This document shows positions 10,158 through 19,366 of a DNA stretch of 64,000 nt, piece by piece. Below the pieces are notes generated by a model. That model was not told the origin of the DNA. It saw only the letters and a program-made list of their open reading frames with translations, and made no database searches. This stretch comes from Asterella californica (Eukaryota > Streptophyta > Marchantiopsida > Marchantiales > Aytoniaceae): assembly GCA_036924285.1 (NCBI GenBank), contig JAYKYS010000008.1:19329001-19393000 (forward strand). The letters run 5' to 3'. The position numbers and the translations under genes were made by a program. Every line of letters starts with the position of its first letter. The stretch's first letter is position 1.

Positions 10158-13100
10158 TCAAGACTCTTCAGCTTCGGCTTCAAACTCATCTTCAACCTGC
10201 ATTGAGTCTTCAGCTTCATCCTCTGTAAACTCTGCAACGTTCCGATCCTCCCCTCTCCTTCTAAAGAGCTTGATTCTCTTTCCTGCGACTGGTGTCTTGA
10301 GCACTGCACCATCTAACTCTCTCAAGGAGTATGTGGCATTATCATAAACTTCTAACACCACATAAGGTCCAAACCATCTCTTGGAGAACTTTCTGATAGT
10401 GCTATGCTGATTATCAAGACTACTATCATAGACTAACACCCAATCACCTTCTTTAACTGGTTTGGGTCGTAATCTATGCGTTCTATCAAATCTGTCTTTA
10501 TTTCTCTCTCTAGCAGTCTTCAACCTTTCCACAGCTTTTGCAACATCCTCAGGTCTTCGTTCTAACTGCTGGATCCTTAATGCAAGAAGATCCTCCGTAC
10601 TTCTATCATCTTCCCATGGCAAAACATTCCAAGTAGGCACAACCTCCTCAATCGGCATCACAGGTTTCTGTCCTAGTATCAACTCTGCTGGCATGTAACC
10701 TGTAACGGTACTATGAGTTGTACGATCTGCCCACAAAGCAAACGGTAGCAGTCTAGGCCATTCACGGATCTTACCCTTGCAAGCTTTTACCAAAGCTTTG
10801 ATGATTGGCGGATGACCTCTTTCGCTCTTACCATTCCCTTCAGGATTGTAAGCAGTGGTTAACGCCAACTTGATTCCCAATCGCTTGAAGAACTCAACTG
10901 CTTCTTGTGAATCCAGCTCACCCCTATCTGCAGTGATCTTCCCCACACACCCATACCTACAAATAACATCTTCAAGTAGAAAGCGGCAAACACTAGCAGT
11001 GGTCTTCGTCCTCAGGGCACGACCTTCAACTTGGTTAGATAGATCTTCTCTAGCCAAGACTAGATACCTCATTTGTCCAAGTCCAAATGGCATAGTTACC
11101 AGATCAACTACCCATTTGTAATGAATGGCTAAAGGATAAGTAGGATGCAATCCATCACGATGACGTACGTTGGAATACATCTGGCAAGGTATACAGGATG
11201 AAACAAACTGTACTACATCCTTATACATACCCTTCCACCAATACTTCTCCTTCATCTTGGCAAATGTAGCCCAAACTCCTCTATGACCGGCCCATAGACT
11301 CTCATGGAACTCCTTGATCAGCTTCTGCTTCAATTCTAGGTCACATACCACCCGCTGTGGTACACCTCCTTGTAGCTTAGGGCGCTTCCATAGATGTCCT
11401 CCATATAAAAAGTACCCATAAGCTGTTCTACGGATCCTCTTGAAATCTGCATCAGACCAGCCTTCTTGCCTTTCCAATGAACTCAAATAGCGCCCAAGAT
11501 CCAACCACTCGCCATCGTACATAGTTTCCTCAAATAACTCCAATGGAGCTGCAAAACAGCTTCTATCCCTTCTAGCAAGAGCACTAGAATAGAACTCTGT
11601 TCCCACATCCTCTTGATCATCTATCATTTCTTTCTCATCGTAATACCTAGCCCTTGATAACATATCTGCCACAGGATTGTCCTTTCCTGCGATATGTCTA
11701 AACTCTGGGTTCAAGGACTTGATATATGCTATCCACCTCAACATAGCAATATCTGGAGTTGTACAGCTAGTGATCATTCCCAAGAGAGGTAAGCAATCTG
11801 TCTCCACAACCACAGGTGCTCCTATCAAGTATTCCTTATCACTCTTCATCGCAGTAACTACTCCCCATAGCTCTCTCTTGACCTGAGGGTAGTCTCTCTG
11901 CCGTGAACTTAACACCTTAGCTCCAAAACGCACCACATATCTATTTCCATCCTCATCATCCTGTCCTATAGCCCACCCAATGCCAATAGGACTAGTATCA
12001 ACAGTAAGGATAACAGGTCTGCCCAACTCATATGTTACCTTCCGTAGAGTTGGCGGTGAAGCCAAAAGATCCTTCAACTTCCTCATAGACTCGCTTTGCT
12101 CCTCTTGCCACTGAAATCTTTGCCCCTTCCTCAACAACTTGTACAGCGGATCTGCTACATGTGCAAAGTGTGGAATCCATATATGATAAAACACACATGC
12201 ACCCAGAAATCTTTTCACCTCAGTAACCGATCCACACGTCTCCTTCATCCTTCGGATGGCATCAACCTTGTTTGGACAAGGTTTCCGACCATAAGATCCA
12301 CACAGATGCCCCACTATTAACACCTCTTGTACTCCAAATACAGACTTGGCTCCTGATAAAGTCAAATGAACCTCCTCCAGTCGACTCAGTATCTTATCAC
12401 AGTCAGCTATGTGATCTGCTACAAACTTACGGCACCCCCTCTGATCTTTTACCTCATTCTTCTCCTCCTCAGCACACCCTTTGATCGGCACATCATCAAG
12501 GAATGGCATAGTTTTTTCAGGAATGAAATCCCTCAAAACTTTATTCATGCCATTCATCATATGTGCTACAGAATTGGTAGCACCTTGTGGCAAGGTGCAC
12601 ATCCTTAGTAACCCCAAAGGTGTCCTCATTGTAGTCAAGTCTCTACTCTCAGAGGATAACTGAAACTGATCGTAACCTGAATATAAGTCTCCCATTGAAT
12701 AGATAGCACGACCAGCAAAAGCCTCAGCAAACTCGTCTACAATAGGTCCTATACCCATATTCCTGATAGTCACCTTGTTAACTGGCTGCATATCTTGGAT
12801 AAATCTCAAAGCTCCACTCTTCTTCGGAACAGTAAACCATCTGCTAGAGTAGGGAGCTATAGATGGTTCCAAGATACCCATCCTAATCCTCTCATTGAGC
12901 AAGTCTATCAGCTTTGGTAGATGAGCTCTAGGTACAGGGATAGGACGTAGATTCCAAGGCACATGCGGTATAGTAAAGATTACCATAGGTGCAACTACAC
13001 TTGGATCTACACATCCTACTTCATGTGACTCAAACGCAAACGCCTTACCATGCCTAGACAGCATCTCCCTGAAGCTCTTCTTCTCTTGCTCAGTAAGAAA

Positions 13101-13670
13101 TCCATCGCCTCCAATCCTCAGGTCCTTCAGTGTTGTTTCTGTAAATTGGTGCCCAATTCTTCTCGGTCCTCTAAGCGTCGGTTCTCGTGCAGCTTGCTCC
13201 ATCTTCTGATTGTAATCGAGTGGTAAAGGCAAAGCCACTGGTTTGACCTTCTTTGCCACTGACTTGTACTTGGTCTCCACATACACCTCTTGCCGATCTA
13301 TAAACTTATCAATTACATCATAAAGCTCCTTGGAGCTCACTCTCACCACTCTATCTACACCATCTATAGAACTTTCTACTATCGATTTCAACTCCCCTAT
13401 AGTATCTACCAAATACTGCTCTTCAAACACTCCAGATACGTATTCATCTCCTGCTAACTCTCCACTATCCCACAAAGACTGCTGTACATACTTCACATGT
13501 TGTCTCTCAAACCTCTTCAGATTCTCAACCTTCCTATAACATATTGATCCACATGACGTCAATCCCAAGAAACTAGTGGATAAAGCTTCATGCTTTACTG
13601 GATCAGGCGAGAATCCTATATCTACTGTACCGTTGAAGTCTCGCTCTTCAATGGTACTCTGCCAAAACCC
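10158..13670 (-). CDS. pol: Element A pol: reverse transcriptase, RNase H, integrase
   Basis: Copies the element RNA into DNA and integrates it. The frame is open from the shift site at 13670, with no clear ATG of its own, so it is probably made as a gag-pol fusion. Residues below are counted from codon 13568. RT spans about 190-400, with catalytic D294 and FLDD at 356-359. RNase H spans about 515-645 (D524, E566, D591, then D630/D635). The integrase HHCC finger is H755, H762, C792, C795. The integrase core is D822, D881, E916, with 34 residues between the last two. A GPY/F module (WFGPY, 1065-1069) follows, and an acidic tail ends at 1136. No internal stop or frameshift is visible, so this may be functional. 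Confidence 0.93.
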   Translation of the reverse strand, partial: GFWQSTIEERDFNGTVDIGFSPDPVKHEALSTSFLGLTSCGSICYRKVENLKRFERQHVKYVQQSLWDSGELAGDEYVSGVFEEQYLVDTIGELKSIVESSIDGVDRVVRVSSKELYDVIDKFIDRQEVYVETKYKSVAKKVKPVALPLPLDYNQKMEQAAREPTLRGPRRIGHQFTETTLKDLRIGGDGFLTEQEKKSFREMLSRHGKAFAFESHEVGCVDPSVVAPMVIFTIPHVPWNLRPIPVPRAHLPKLIDLLNERIRMGILEPSIAPYSSRWFTVPKKSGALRFIQDMQPVNKVTIRNMGIGPIVDEFAEAFAGRAIYSMGDLYSGYDQFQLSSESRDLTTMRTPLGLLRMCTLPQGATNSVAHMMNGMNKVLRDFIPEKTMPFLDDVPIKGCAEEEKNEVKDQRGCRKFVADHIADCDKILSRLEEVHLTLSGAKSVFGVQEVLIVGHLCGSYGRKPCPNKVDAIRRMKETCGSVTEVKRFLGACVFYHIWIPHFAHVADPLYKLLRKGQRFQWQEEQSESMRKLKDLLASPPTLRKVTYELGRPVILTVDTSPIGIGWAIGQDDEDGNRYVVRFGAKVLSSRQRDYPQVKRELWGVVTAMKSDKEYLIGAPVVVETDCLPLLGMITSCTTPDIAMLRWIAYIKSLNPEFRHIAGKDNPVADMLSRARYYDEKEMIDDQEDVGTEFYSSALARRDRSCFAAPLELFEETMYDGEWLDLGRYLSSLERQEGWSDADFKRIRRTAYGYFLYGGHLWKRPKLQGGVPQRVVCDLELKQKLIKEFHESLWAGHRGVWATFAKMKEKYWWKGMYKDVVQFVSSCIPCQMYSNVRHRDGLHPTYPLAIHYKWVVDLVTMPFGLGQMRYLVLAREDLSNQVEGRALRTKTTASVCRFLLEDVICRYGCVGKITADRGELDSQEAVEFFKRLGIKLALTTAYNPEGNGKSERGHPPIIKALVKACKGKIREWPRLLPFALWADRTTHSTVTGYMPAELILGQKPVMPIEEVVPTWNVLPWEDDRSTEDLLALRIQQLERRPEDVAKAVERLKTARERNKDRFDRTHRLRPKPVKEGDWVLVYDSSLDNQHSTIRKFSKRWFGPYVVLEVYDNATYSLRELDGAVLKTPVAGKRIKLFRRRGEDRNVAEFTEDEAEDSMQVEDEFEAEAEES
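13607..13670 (-). promoter_or_regulatory. Putative -1 ribosomal frameshift signal with H-type pseudoknot, element A
   Basis: The slippery heptamer G GGT TTT (13670-13664) is in the gag-protease frame. A 6-nt spacer follows, then stem 1: GTACC plus TTGAAG (13657-13653, 13651-13646) pairs with CTTCAA plus GGTAC (13638-13633, 13631-13627), with one mismatch. The 7-nt loop contains GCGAGA, fully complementary to TCTCGC at 13612-13607, which gives a 6-bp stem 2. Loop 1 is 1 nt and the last loop 14 nt. The -1 frame opens one codon after its stop, at the heptamer itself. The zero frame stops at 13622. Confidence 0.85.
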
Positions 13671-15376
13671 CTAGACTCTCTAAACTCCTGAGTAATCTTA
13701 GGTAGTGGACGGTCTCTCAAGCTATCACGATTCCTCTCATGTTCTGCAGCAACGGTCAAAAACTGAACAGCTCTTTTGCCGTCTCTACTACGTATCCTAG
13801 CATAGGCTGAACCATCATCCATAACTCGTGTCTCCATTCTAACAGCAGTAATGTAAGGCTGCCCTAGAATGATAGGATAGGTTGACATGTCTTGCACAAA
13901 GAAATTCTGAACATCACTGATGTCACCCACAGTTACCTTGATGTTGGGGCAAGCACCATAGAGTTCTCCCCGCTGGTTGTTGGCAGCACGGATAAGCCAC
14001 CCATGGTCGGTGTCTATGGGCCACCTCCCACGCTTGTACAGCTCCTTAGACATCAGATTAATCTCTGAGCCGTGATCAATCAATGCCACCACAGGTTCCT
14101 CTAGATCTCCCAGCTTCACTAAGGTCTCTGTGGTTGCTCTCGCCCAGTGGTTGTGAGAATAATGACTCTTCTGCGATGCTTCCACCTCATCTTCAAACCT
14201 CACATGCTGATCTGATCTTCCCTCTGCTACTTGAGAGCAATAACCAGCAATCTCATCTTCCTCATCCTTTGACAGTTTGGTCCCTAGAGCGTTAAGCGTA
14301 GCTGCTTCACCCAAAATCTGACGTTTCCTCTTGATGATATCTATGATAACCTCATGGAACTCACGCTTTGCAATCCCAAGAATCTCACCCAAAGTAAACT
14401 CAACTTTCCCATTCAAGATACGGTTCTCTAACACCTGCTTCAAGTCTGTAGCAATCTCAATGTCAGACTGAAGTTTGTATGCAGGCATCTTACCCTTCTC
14501 CTTGCTTCTCTCCTTCTCCTTTGGTGTTGTAGATGGTAGATCCTCCATAGTCTCCTCCCGAGTAGGTGTTGTCTCCTGCCTTGCCTCTGGTCTAGCCCTT
14601 TCACTCCTTGTAGCAGGCCGTTTGGCTGTAGAAGCCTCACCTGCATCCTCCCTCCTACGTTTTTCTTCTAGTACAGCTTCATGCTGACTTCTTGCAACAT
14701 AAGCATGCACTGACATAGTATCTACAGGGTCATTCCATCCAGTAGTTTCTCTAATTGAGTTGCCAACCCTTCGTAGCACATCCTTGTCTAGCTCTGTTCT
14801 AGCTACGGACCGCACTACATCTGACCACAACCCAGTAGTCCCTTTCTCTCTCTCCATCTCCACTTTCACTCCACAGGTAGCAGCATTCACAAGAGAAACA
14901 GCATGTGATGCTGATATATCATTCACAAGTCTCTTCATACCACCCTTGCCAAAGTTGGTTCCCAGCATCATCCCAGTCTCTCTCAAATGGATCTTACCAT
15001 CTTTGAAGAAGATAAGATCCTTCCTCAATGCATCTGAAAACTCTCCACAGTCTCTCCTTACATGGTCTAGGCTATCACACCATATACAACGATGAACAAA
15101 GCCTTCTCTCATCTGAGGTCTCTGCATAGCAGGCTGTACATTCTGCTCCTTCTCTTCTAACCTAGTGAGCTTAAGCTTAAGCTCCTTCATACCCTTAATC
15201 AACTCATCAAGCGGTGAGTCTTCCTCTCTAGCAACTACCAAAGCAGGCTTAGTAGGCAACTGCTTGACAGGAATTATCAGAGGTGCTGCTTCACTTACCA
15301 CCACCTTGTCCCTTCTTCTCTGTCTCTTGGTCAGCAAAGAGACAGCCTCTTCAACCTCCTTCCAATCAGTCTTCAA
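13622..15376 (-). CDS. Element A gag C-terminus, zinc knuckle and protease
   Basis: A 584-codon frame. The CX2CX4HX4C knuckle is C97, C100, H105, C110. A Lys/Glu-rich linker follows at about 230-400. The retropepsin-like domain starts near 425 with LIDHGSEIN (D434-H-G-S) and contains ILGQPYI near 503. The motif is D-H-G where retropepsins have D-T/S-G; B shares it and C keeps D-H. The ATG at 15376 overlaps the previous stop only because of the 7-bp loss. In B this sequence continues in frame from the gag N-terminus, so the ancestral product was one gag-protease. The last codons (GRVPLKSETSTVQ) lie beyond the shift heptamer. Confidence 0.88.
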   Translation of the reverse strand: MKTDWKEVEEAVSLLTKRQRRRDKVVVSEAAPLIIPVKQLPTKPALVVAREEDSPLDELIKGMKELKLKLTRLEEKEQNVQPAMQRPQMREGFVHRCIWCDSLDHVRRDCGEFSDALRKDLIFFKDGKIHLRETGMMLGTNFGKGGMKRLVNDISASHAVSLVNAATCGVKVEMEREKGTTGLWSDVVRSVARTELDKDVLRRVGNSIRETTGWNDPVDTMSVHAYVARSQHEAVLEEKRRREDAGEASTAKRPATRSERARPEARQETTPTREETMEDLPSTTPKEKERSKEKGKMPAYKLQSDIEIATDLKQVLENRILNGKVEFTLGEILGIAKREFHEVIIDIIKRKRQILGEAATLNALGTKLSKDEEDEIAGYCSQVAEGRSDQHVRFEDEVEASQKSHYSHNHWARATTETLVKLGDLEEPVVALIDHGSEINLMSKELYKRGRWPIDTDHGWLIRAANNQRGELYGACPNIKVTVGDISDVQNFFVQDMSTYPIILGQPYITAVRMETRVMDDGSAYARIRSRDGKRAVQFLTVAAEHERNRDSLRDRPLPKITQEFRESRGFGRVPLKSETSTVQ

Positions 15377-15987
15377 TCCTCACTCTTGTCTTCCAGCAAC
15401 AGCTCAAGCTTCTCCTGAATAGTCACGTCCGCTGCTTGTAGAAAAAGCTCGGTCTTCTCAACCTCTAGTGTAAGCTTCTCTGTCCTAGAAAGCTGAGCAT
15501 ATTGACGATCAAACTCCCTCAACAACTCATTTACAGACAAACCTTTGTTAGGCTTCACCACCCACTCCAAGAATGTTCTCTTGGTCACCCTCTCTGAGTC
15601 TTCAGTGTAGTACTCCTCCTTCAAAGCTCGCATAAAGCTCTCCCAACTCTGTCCTTGCTGCTGCTTGAGCTCCTTCACACGCCCACGAATCTCAGGGACA
15701 ACAGCAAGTTCAAAGTTCTCCACCATCTCCTTCTCAGGTACCTTGTTCACCTCCATCTCCCTAGCATAGTATCGCACATACTTGGAAATATCTGTACCCT
15801 TGAACTGGTCCATCTGATGCACCACAGATTGCAACGCCTTGGTTGCTAATACCTCTTTCCTCTCTGTGCTCTGCTGCTGCTGCATAAACATGGAAAAAGC
15901 TTGGAACATCTTCATTGTAGCAGCATCCAACTGAACAGGTTGTTGAGCAGCAGCAGCAGCTCCACTTGATGATCCTTGGTTGGCCAT
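15373..15987 (-). CDS. gag: Element A gag N-terminus (truncated by 7-bp deletion)
   Basis: It starts MANQGSSSGAAAAAQQPVQL with an ATG 76 nt from the LTR and runs 204 codons. It contains the retrotransposon gag core (DISKYVRYYAREMEV, SWESFMRALKEEYYTEDSE, VNELLREFDRQYAQLS). It ends LLLEDKSED and a stop. Element B has seven more bases here, which restore an open join (KSEERGLKTDWKEVEE). A therefore carries a 7-bp deletion in a GA-rich run. Full-length gag is not expected from this copy without another frameshift. Confidence 0.88.
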   Translation of the reverse strand: MANQGSSSGAAAAAQQPVQLDAATMKMFQAFSMFMQQQQSTERKEVLATKALQSVVHQMDQFKGTDISKYVRYYAREMEVNKVPEKEMVENFELAVVPEIRGRVKELKQQQGQSWESFMRALKEEYYTEDSERVTKRTFLEWVVKPNKGLSVNELLREFDRQYAQLSRTEKLTLEVEKTELFLQAADVTIQEKLELLLEDKSED

Positions 15988-16038
15988 GATATCTGATCCT
16001 GTAACACTCTCAAGAAAACTCCCACCCTAGGTGTTTCA

Positions 16039-16052
16039 CGTCGAGTTCACCA
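16039..16052 (-). other. Candidate primer binding site of element A
   Basis: TGGTGAACTCGACG on the - strand lies 11 nt after the 5' LTR. The same site and spacing occur in B (40211 leftwards). The offset is larger than usual and I could not name the tRNA, so this is tentative. Confidence 0.4.
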
Positions 16053-16063
16053 AAAAGAGAGTA

Positions 16064-17345
16064 TGTCGGAGTGTAATCCGTCTACCTAGGAAAGCGCCGG
16101 GCTTCTGGCTGTGGTTGTTCACTCAAGAGGTTGGCTTTCAGGTCACAATAGGGCTATAAACACTCACACAGATGTGTAAGATCTAGTAATATACCCAGAA
16201 GGTGAAATTCAGATCTAGCTGGCAGTAATAGGATTCGGCGGTGAACTTTGACACTCACGGAGAGGAAAACTATGAAGGTTTAGACCTCTAAACTTCCCCT
16301 ACATGCAAATGAGGTACTACTGAACTCACAGACGAAATTTCAGCCTGAGATCAAATTCTGACACGGAGATATGAACAGAAAAGTTTTGAGCAAGAAAACT
16401 ACGGCAATTTTTGGTACCTAGCTGGCTATTTCAACCTATAACAGGAGTTTGGCTCGATCAATTTCGAAGTTTCTTACAGGATTTGCAGTCTACAGGGTGC
16501 TGAACATCCCTGTGAAGTTGGGACTCCTGAATGTACACAGAACTGTAGATCTCCTCCTCTGAAGTCGCTGCTCTAGATTAAGAGCTTTTCAGACCCCCTC
16601 AGCTTCAGCGGCCGCCCTGAATTACTCAGTTGCTCAATCGATATGAAACTTTTTGTGAAATCGTAGCCCTGCTGGCGGAGAACACAACCTCGAAGTTTTG
16701 AAGCAATTTCCTCAAATCTGCTGCGAGTGACACTGAAAACCCTAAATCCAACCAAAATGATTCAATTCTAGCACAATCCGAACTTCAATTGCTCATAACT
16801 CCGTCTTTATTGACTCAAATCGATCGAAATTTTCACTGGAAGTGCTTGGCATGACGAGACCTCTCTCCCTGTGCTCTCAGATTTCGAAGATCCCTCACCA
16901 AATGCTCGAACTCTCCTTTAGAGCTCGATTTCTAAATTTAGAGTTAAACTAAAGACAAAAACAGACCAATGGGAGTTCATAGCTCCACTTGGTTGTCCTT
17001 TAGTACCCTAAACCACGTGGCAACTTAGTTTTACTCATAGGCTACCACGTCAAGCCCCCTAGAGTGCCAGCGTAAAACTTAAATTACTTAAAACGACACG
17101 CAGCCCCGAAAAATAACTTAAATCAGCTAGAAAGCGTGCATGGGCGACACGCAAATACAACCCATGAGCTTAAGCCCTATCAACATGGTAATCAACCTAC
17201 TAAGACTCAAAATAGTGTTAACACCGTATGCAAAGGTGTCAAACATATACATAAACGACTCGAAGTAATATAAGCTAACTTCTAGAACTACTAAACTCAA
17301 GCGTCGGAGTAGAAATATAACATGTAGCCGCGAAGTAGCGCGACA
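16064..17345 (-). repeat. Element A 5' LTR
   Basis: A 1282-bp partner of 8830-10111, with no difference found on reading them together. It would hold the promoter for the - strand transcript. No TATA box is assigned. Confidence 0.96.
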
Positions 17346-17921
17346 ACGCCAAGTATAAAGCTGTAGCAAGGAAGGTGAAGCCTGTGGCGACCCAATTACC
17401 TGTTGATTCTCAATAGCAAATGGAGTTAGCGGCTGCTGAGCCTGTGCTTAGAGATCCTACATAGGTAGGACACAAGTTTACTCAAGAGACACTCGAGCAG
17501 CTTCAGATAGGAGGAGGTGGCTTCTTGACTGAAGTAGAAAAACGAGCTTTCGAGAAAATGATAGTTAGTCATGATAAGGCATTCTCTTTCTCAGCTGAGG
17601 AGATTGGTTGTGTGGATCCAAGTGTGATAGTTCCGATGGTTATCTTCACTATTCATGTACATGGGACTTGAAGTCGATTTCAGTCTCTCGTGTCTTACTA
17701 TCGAAAGTCACTGAGTTGCTGAAAGAGAGGATACGAATGAGTATTCTTGAACTATCTATGGCTCCGTACTCTAGCAGATGGTTCACAGTACCTAAGAAGA
17801 CAGGAGCTCTACGCTTCATCCAAGACTAACTTGCCAATAACATCACGATTCGAAACGTAGGAACAGGGCCCGTGGTTGATGAAGTAGCTGAGGCGTTTGC
17901 TGGCAGGTCAATCTATTCTAT
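17346..17921 (+). pseudogene. Element C pol: start of RT, resumed after element A
   Basis: It reads KYKAVARKVKPVATQLPVDSQ, then a stop, then FTQETLEQLQIGGGGFLTEVEKRAF and later SMAPYSSRWFTVPKKTGALRFIQD (17608-17829). These match the N-terminal RT region of A. Several stops and frameshifts are present. At AGRSIYS (about 17920) the match jumps directly to the pre-integrase region. A deletion of over 1 kb has removed the RT active site and RNase H. Confidence 0.82.
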
Positions 17922-19336
17922 TTGCCGTTCAATGAAGAGTTCTACTCAAAAAAGTTCTACGATATTGGATTCTATCTGAGTTCATTATGCAGAAGAGAAG
18001 GATGGAGCGATGCAGAGTTCAAGGAGATCAGGCGGAAGGCATACAGTTACCTTCTATGTGAAGGTTATCTGTGGAAACGTCCGAAAAAAAGAGATGGAAT
18101 ACTTGCTAGAGTGGTGGATGATCAACCGACGAAGCTGAATCTGCTGGAAGAGTTTCATGACACCTTGTGGGCTGGATATCGTGGAGTCTGGGCTACTTAC
18201 ATGAAGATGAAGGAGCGTTACTGGTGGAAGGGTTTGTATCAAGACGTGGTGAACTTTGTAGGGTCGTGTCTGCACTGCAAATTCTACTCTAAGGTCCGTT
18301 ACAGAGATGAGCTTGTACCTACCTATCCACCTAGTATCCATTTTCAGTAGGTTCTTGATCTTGTGATGATGTCGTCAGGGTTATGGGGGATGCGTTATTT
18401 GGTGTTGACTCGAGAGGATCTTTCCAACTATGTGGAGGGACGAGCACTACGAACGAAGACTACAGAGAACATATGCAAGTTTGTGCTTGAAGATATCTGT
18501 CGTTATGGATCTGTTGGGGGGATTACGTGCAGATAGAGATGAGTTGAGACGTAGAAGTGGAGGAGTTCTTTGCTCGTTATGGAGTAAAGCTTCAACTTAC
18601 TACTACCATGAATCCAGAGGACATTGATAAGAGTGAACGAGGACACCCTTCTATTGTTCACGCTTTAGTGAAAGCATGTGATAGTAGGCCTAGAGAATGA
18701 CCGATACTACTTTCATTTGCTTTGTGGGCTGATAGAACTACACACAGTACCACGACTGGCTATATGCCAGTTGAGTTTATGTTGGGGCAGAAACAGATCA
18801 TGCCTACTGAGGAGGACTTTCCTACGTGGGTTACGTTACCATGGGAAGATGATTTAGATCGTGCTTCACTTATTGCTCTACGTACCAAGCACTTAGAGCG
18901 GAGGGAGGAAGATCTTGCTGAAGCACAAGAGAGGCTGAACGTGGCTCGAGTAAAAAACAAGGAACGTTTTGACAAGACTCACCGACTACGACCAAAGCAG
19001 ATACATGTTGGTGACTGGGTTCTGGCGTATGATAGCACGTTGGAGAATCAACATTCTACACTTCGTAAGTTCTCTCGAAGATGGTTTGGGCCTTATGTTG
19101 TACTAGATGTGTATGAGAATGTCACTTACAATTTACGTGAGTTGGATGGTACTCCTTTGAAGCTATCTGTGGCTGGCAAGCGTCTGAAACTATTCAAAAG
19201 GCGTGGACGATCAGTAGAGCTATTTAATTTTTTGGAGTCAGAGCAGAGGACAACAAGAGACGAAGACGTCCTGGTTACCGAAGAGGTTGAGGTGGAGGAG
19301 AGTAACGATGATGAAGAACAAGAAGTTGGTACATGA
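17922..19336 (+). pseudogene. Element C integrase
   Basis: 17922-18350 reads LSSLCRREGWSDAEFKEIRR, then the HHCC finger (EFHDTLWAGYRGVWAT with CLHCK). The second His region is AGYRG where A has AGHRG. The core is broken by a stop at 18348 and frameshifts near 18530. 18722-19336 is an open 204-codon stretch (WADRTTHSTTTGYMPVEFML, WFGPYVVLDV) ending in an acidic tail, matching the integrase C-terminus and GPY/F module of A. Confidence 0.85.
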
Positions 19337-19354
19337 CGAAGGATGTGCAGGTTT

Positions 19355-19366
19355 GGAGGGGGTGGA
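19355..19366 (+). other. Element C polypurine tract
   Basis: GGAGGGGGTGGA directly precedes the 3' LTR. Confidence 0.8.

Larger units (their letters stand above)
8830..17345 (-). mobile_element. Element A: young full-length Ty3/gypsy LTR retrotransposon
   Basis: It is 8516 bp with two 1282-bp LTRs that I found identical on side-by-side reading. Gene order on the - strand is gag, protease, RT, RNase H, integrase (Ty3/gypsy order). It sits inside element C with an exact 4-bp duplication, ACGC (8826-8829 and 17346-17349). It has a purine tract at the 3' LTR and a very short leader of 76 nt between LTR and gag. One visible defect is a 7-bp loss splitting gag at about 15373. LTR identity and nesting make it the newest insertion in this stack. 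Confidence 0.96.

Noticed and set aside
10144..13539. Many + strand ORFs opposite A pol
   Set aside because: Antisense shadows of the pol frame; the same applies opposite B.
15373..15376. ATGA stop-start overlap as a coupled reinitiation signal
   Set aside because: Element B shows the ancestral sequence is a continuous frame; A has a 7-bp loss.
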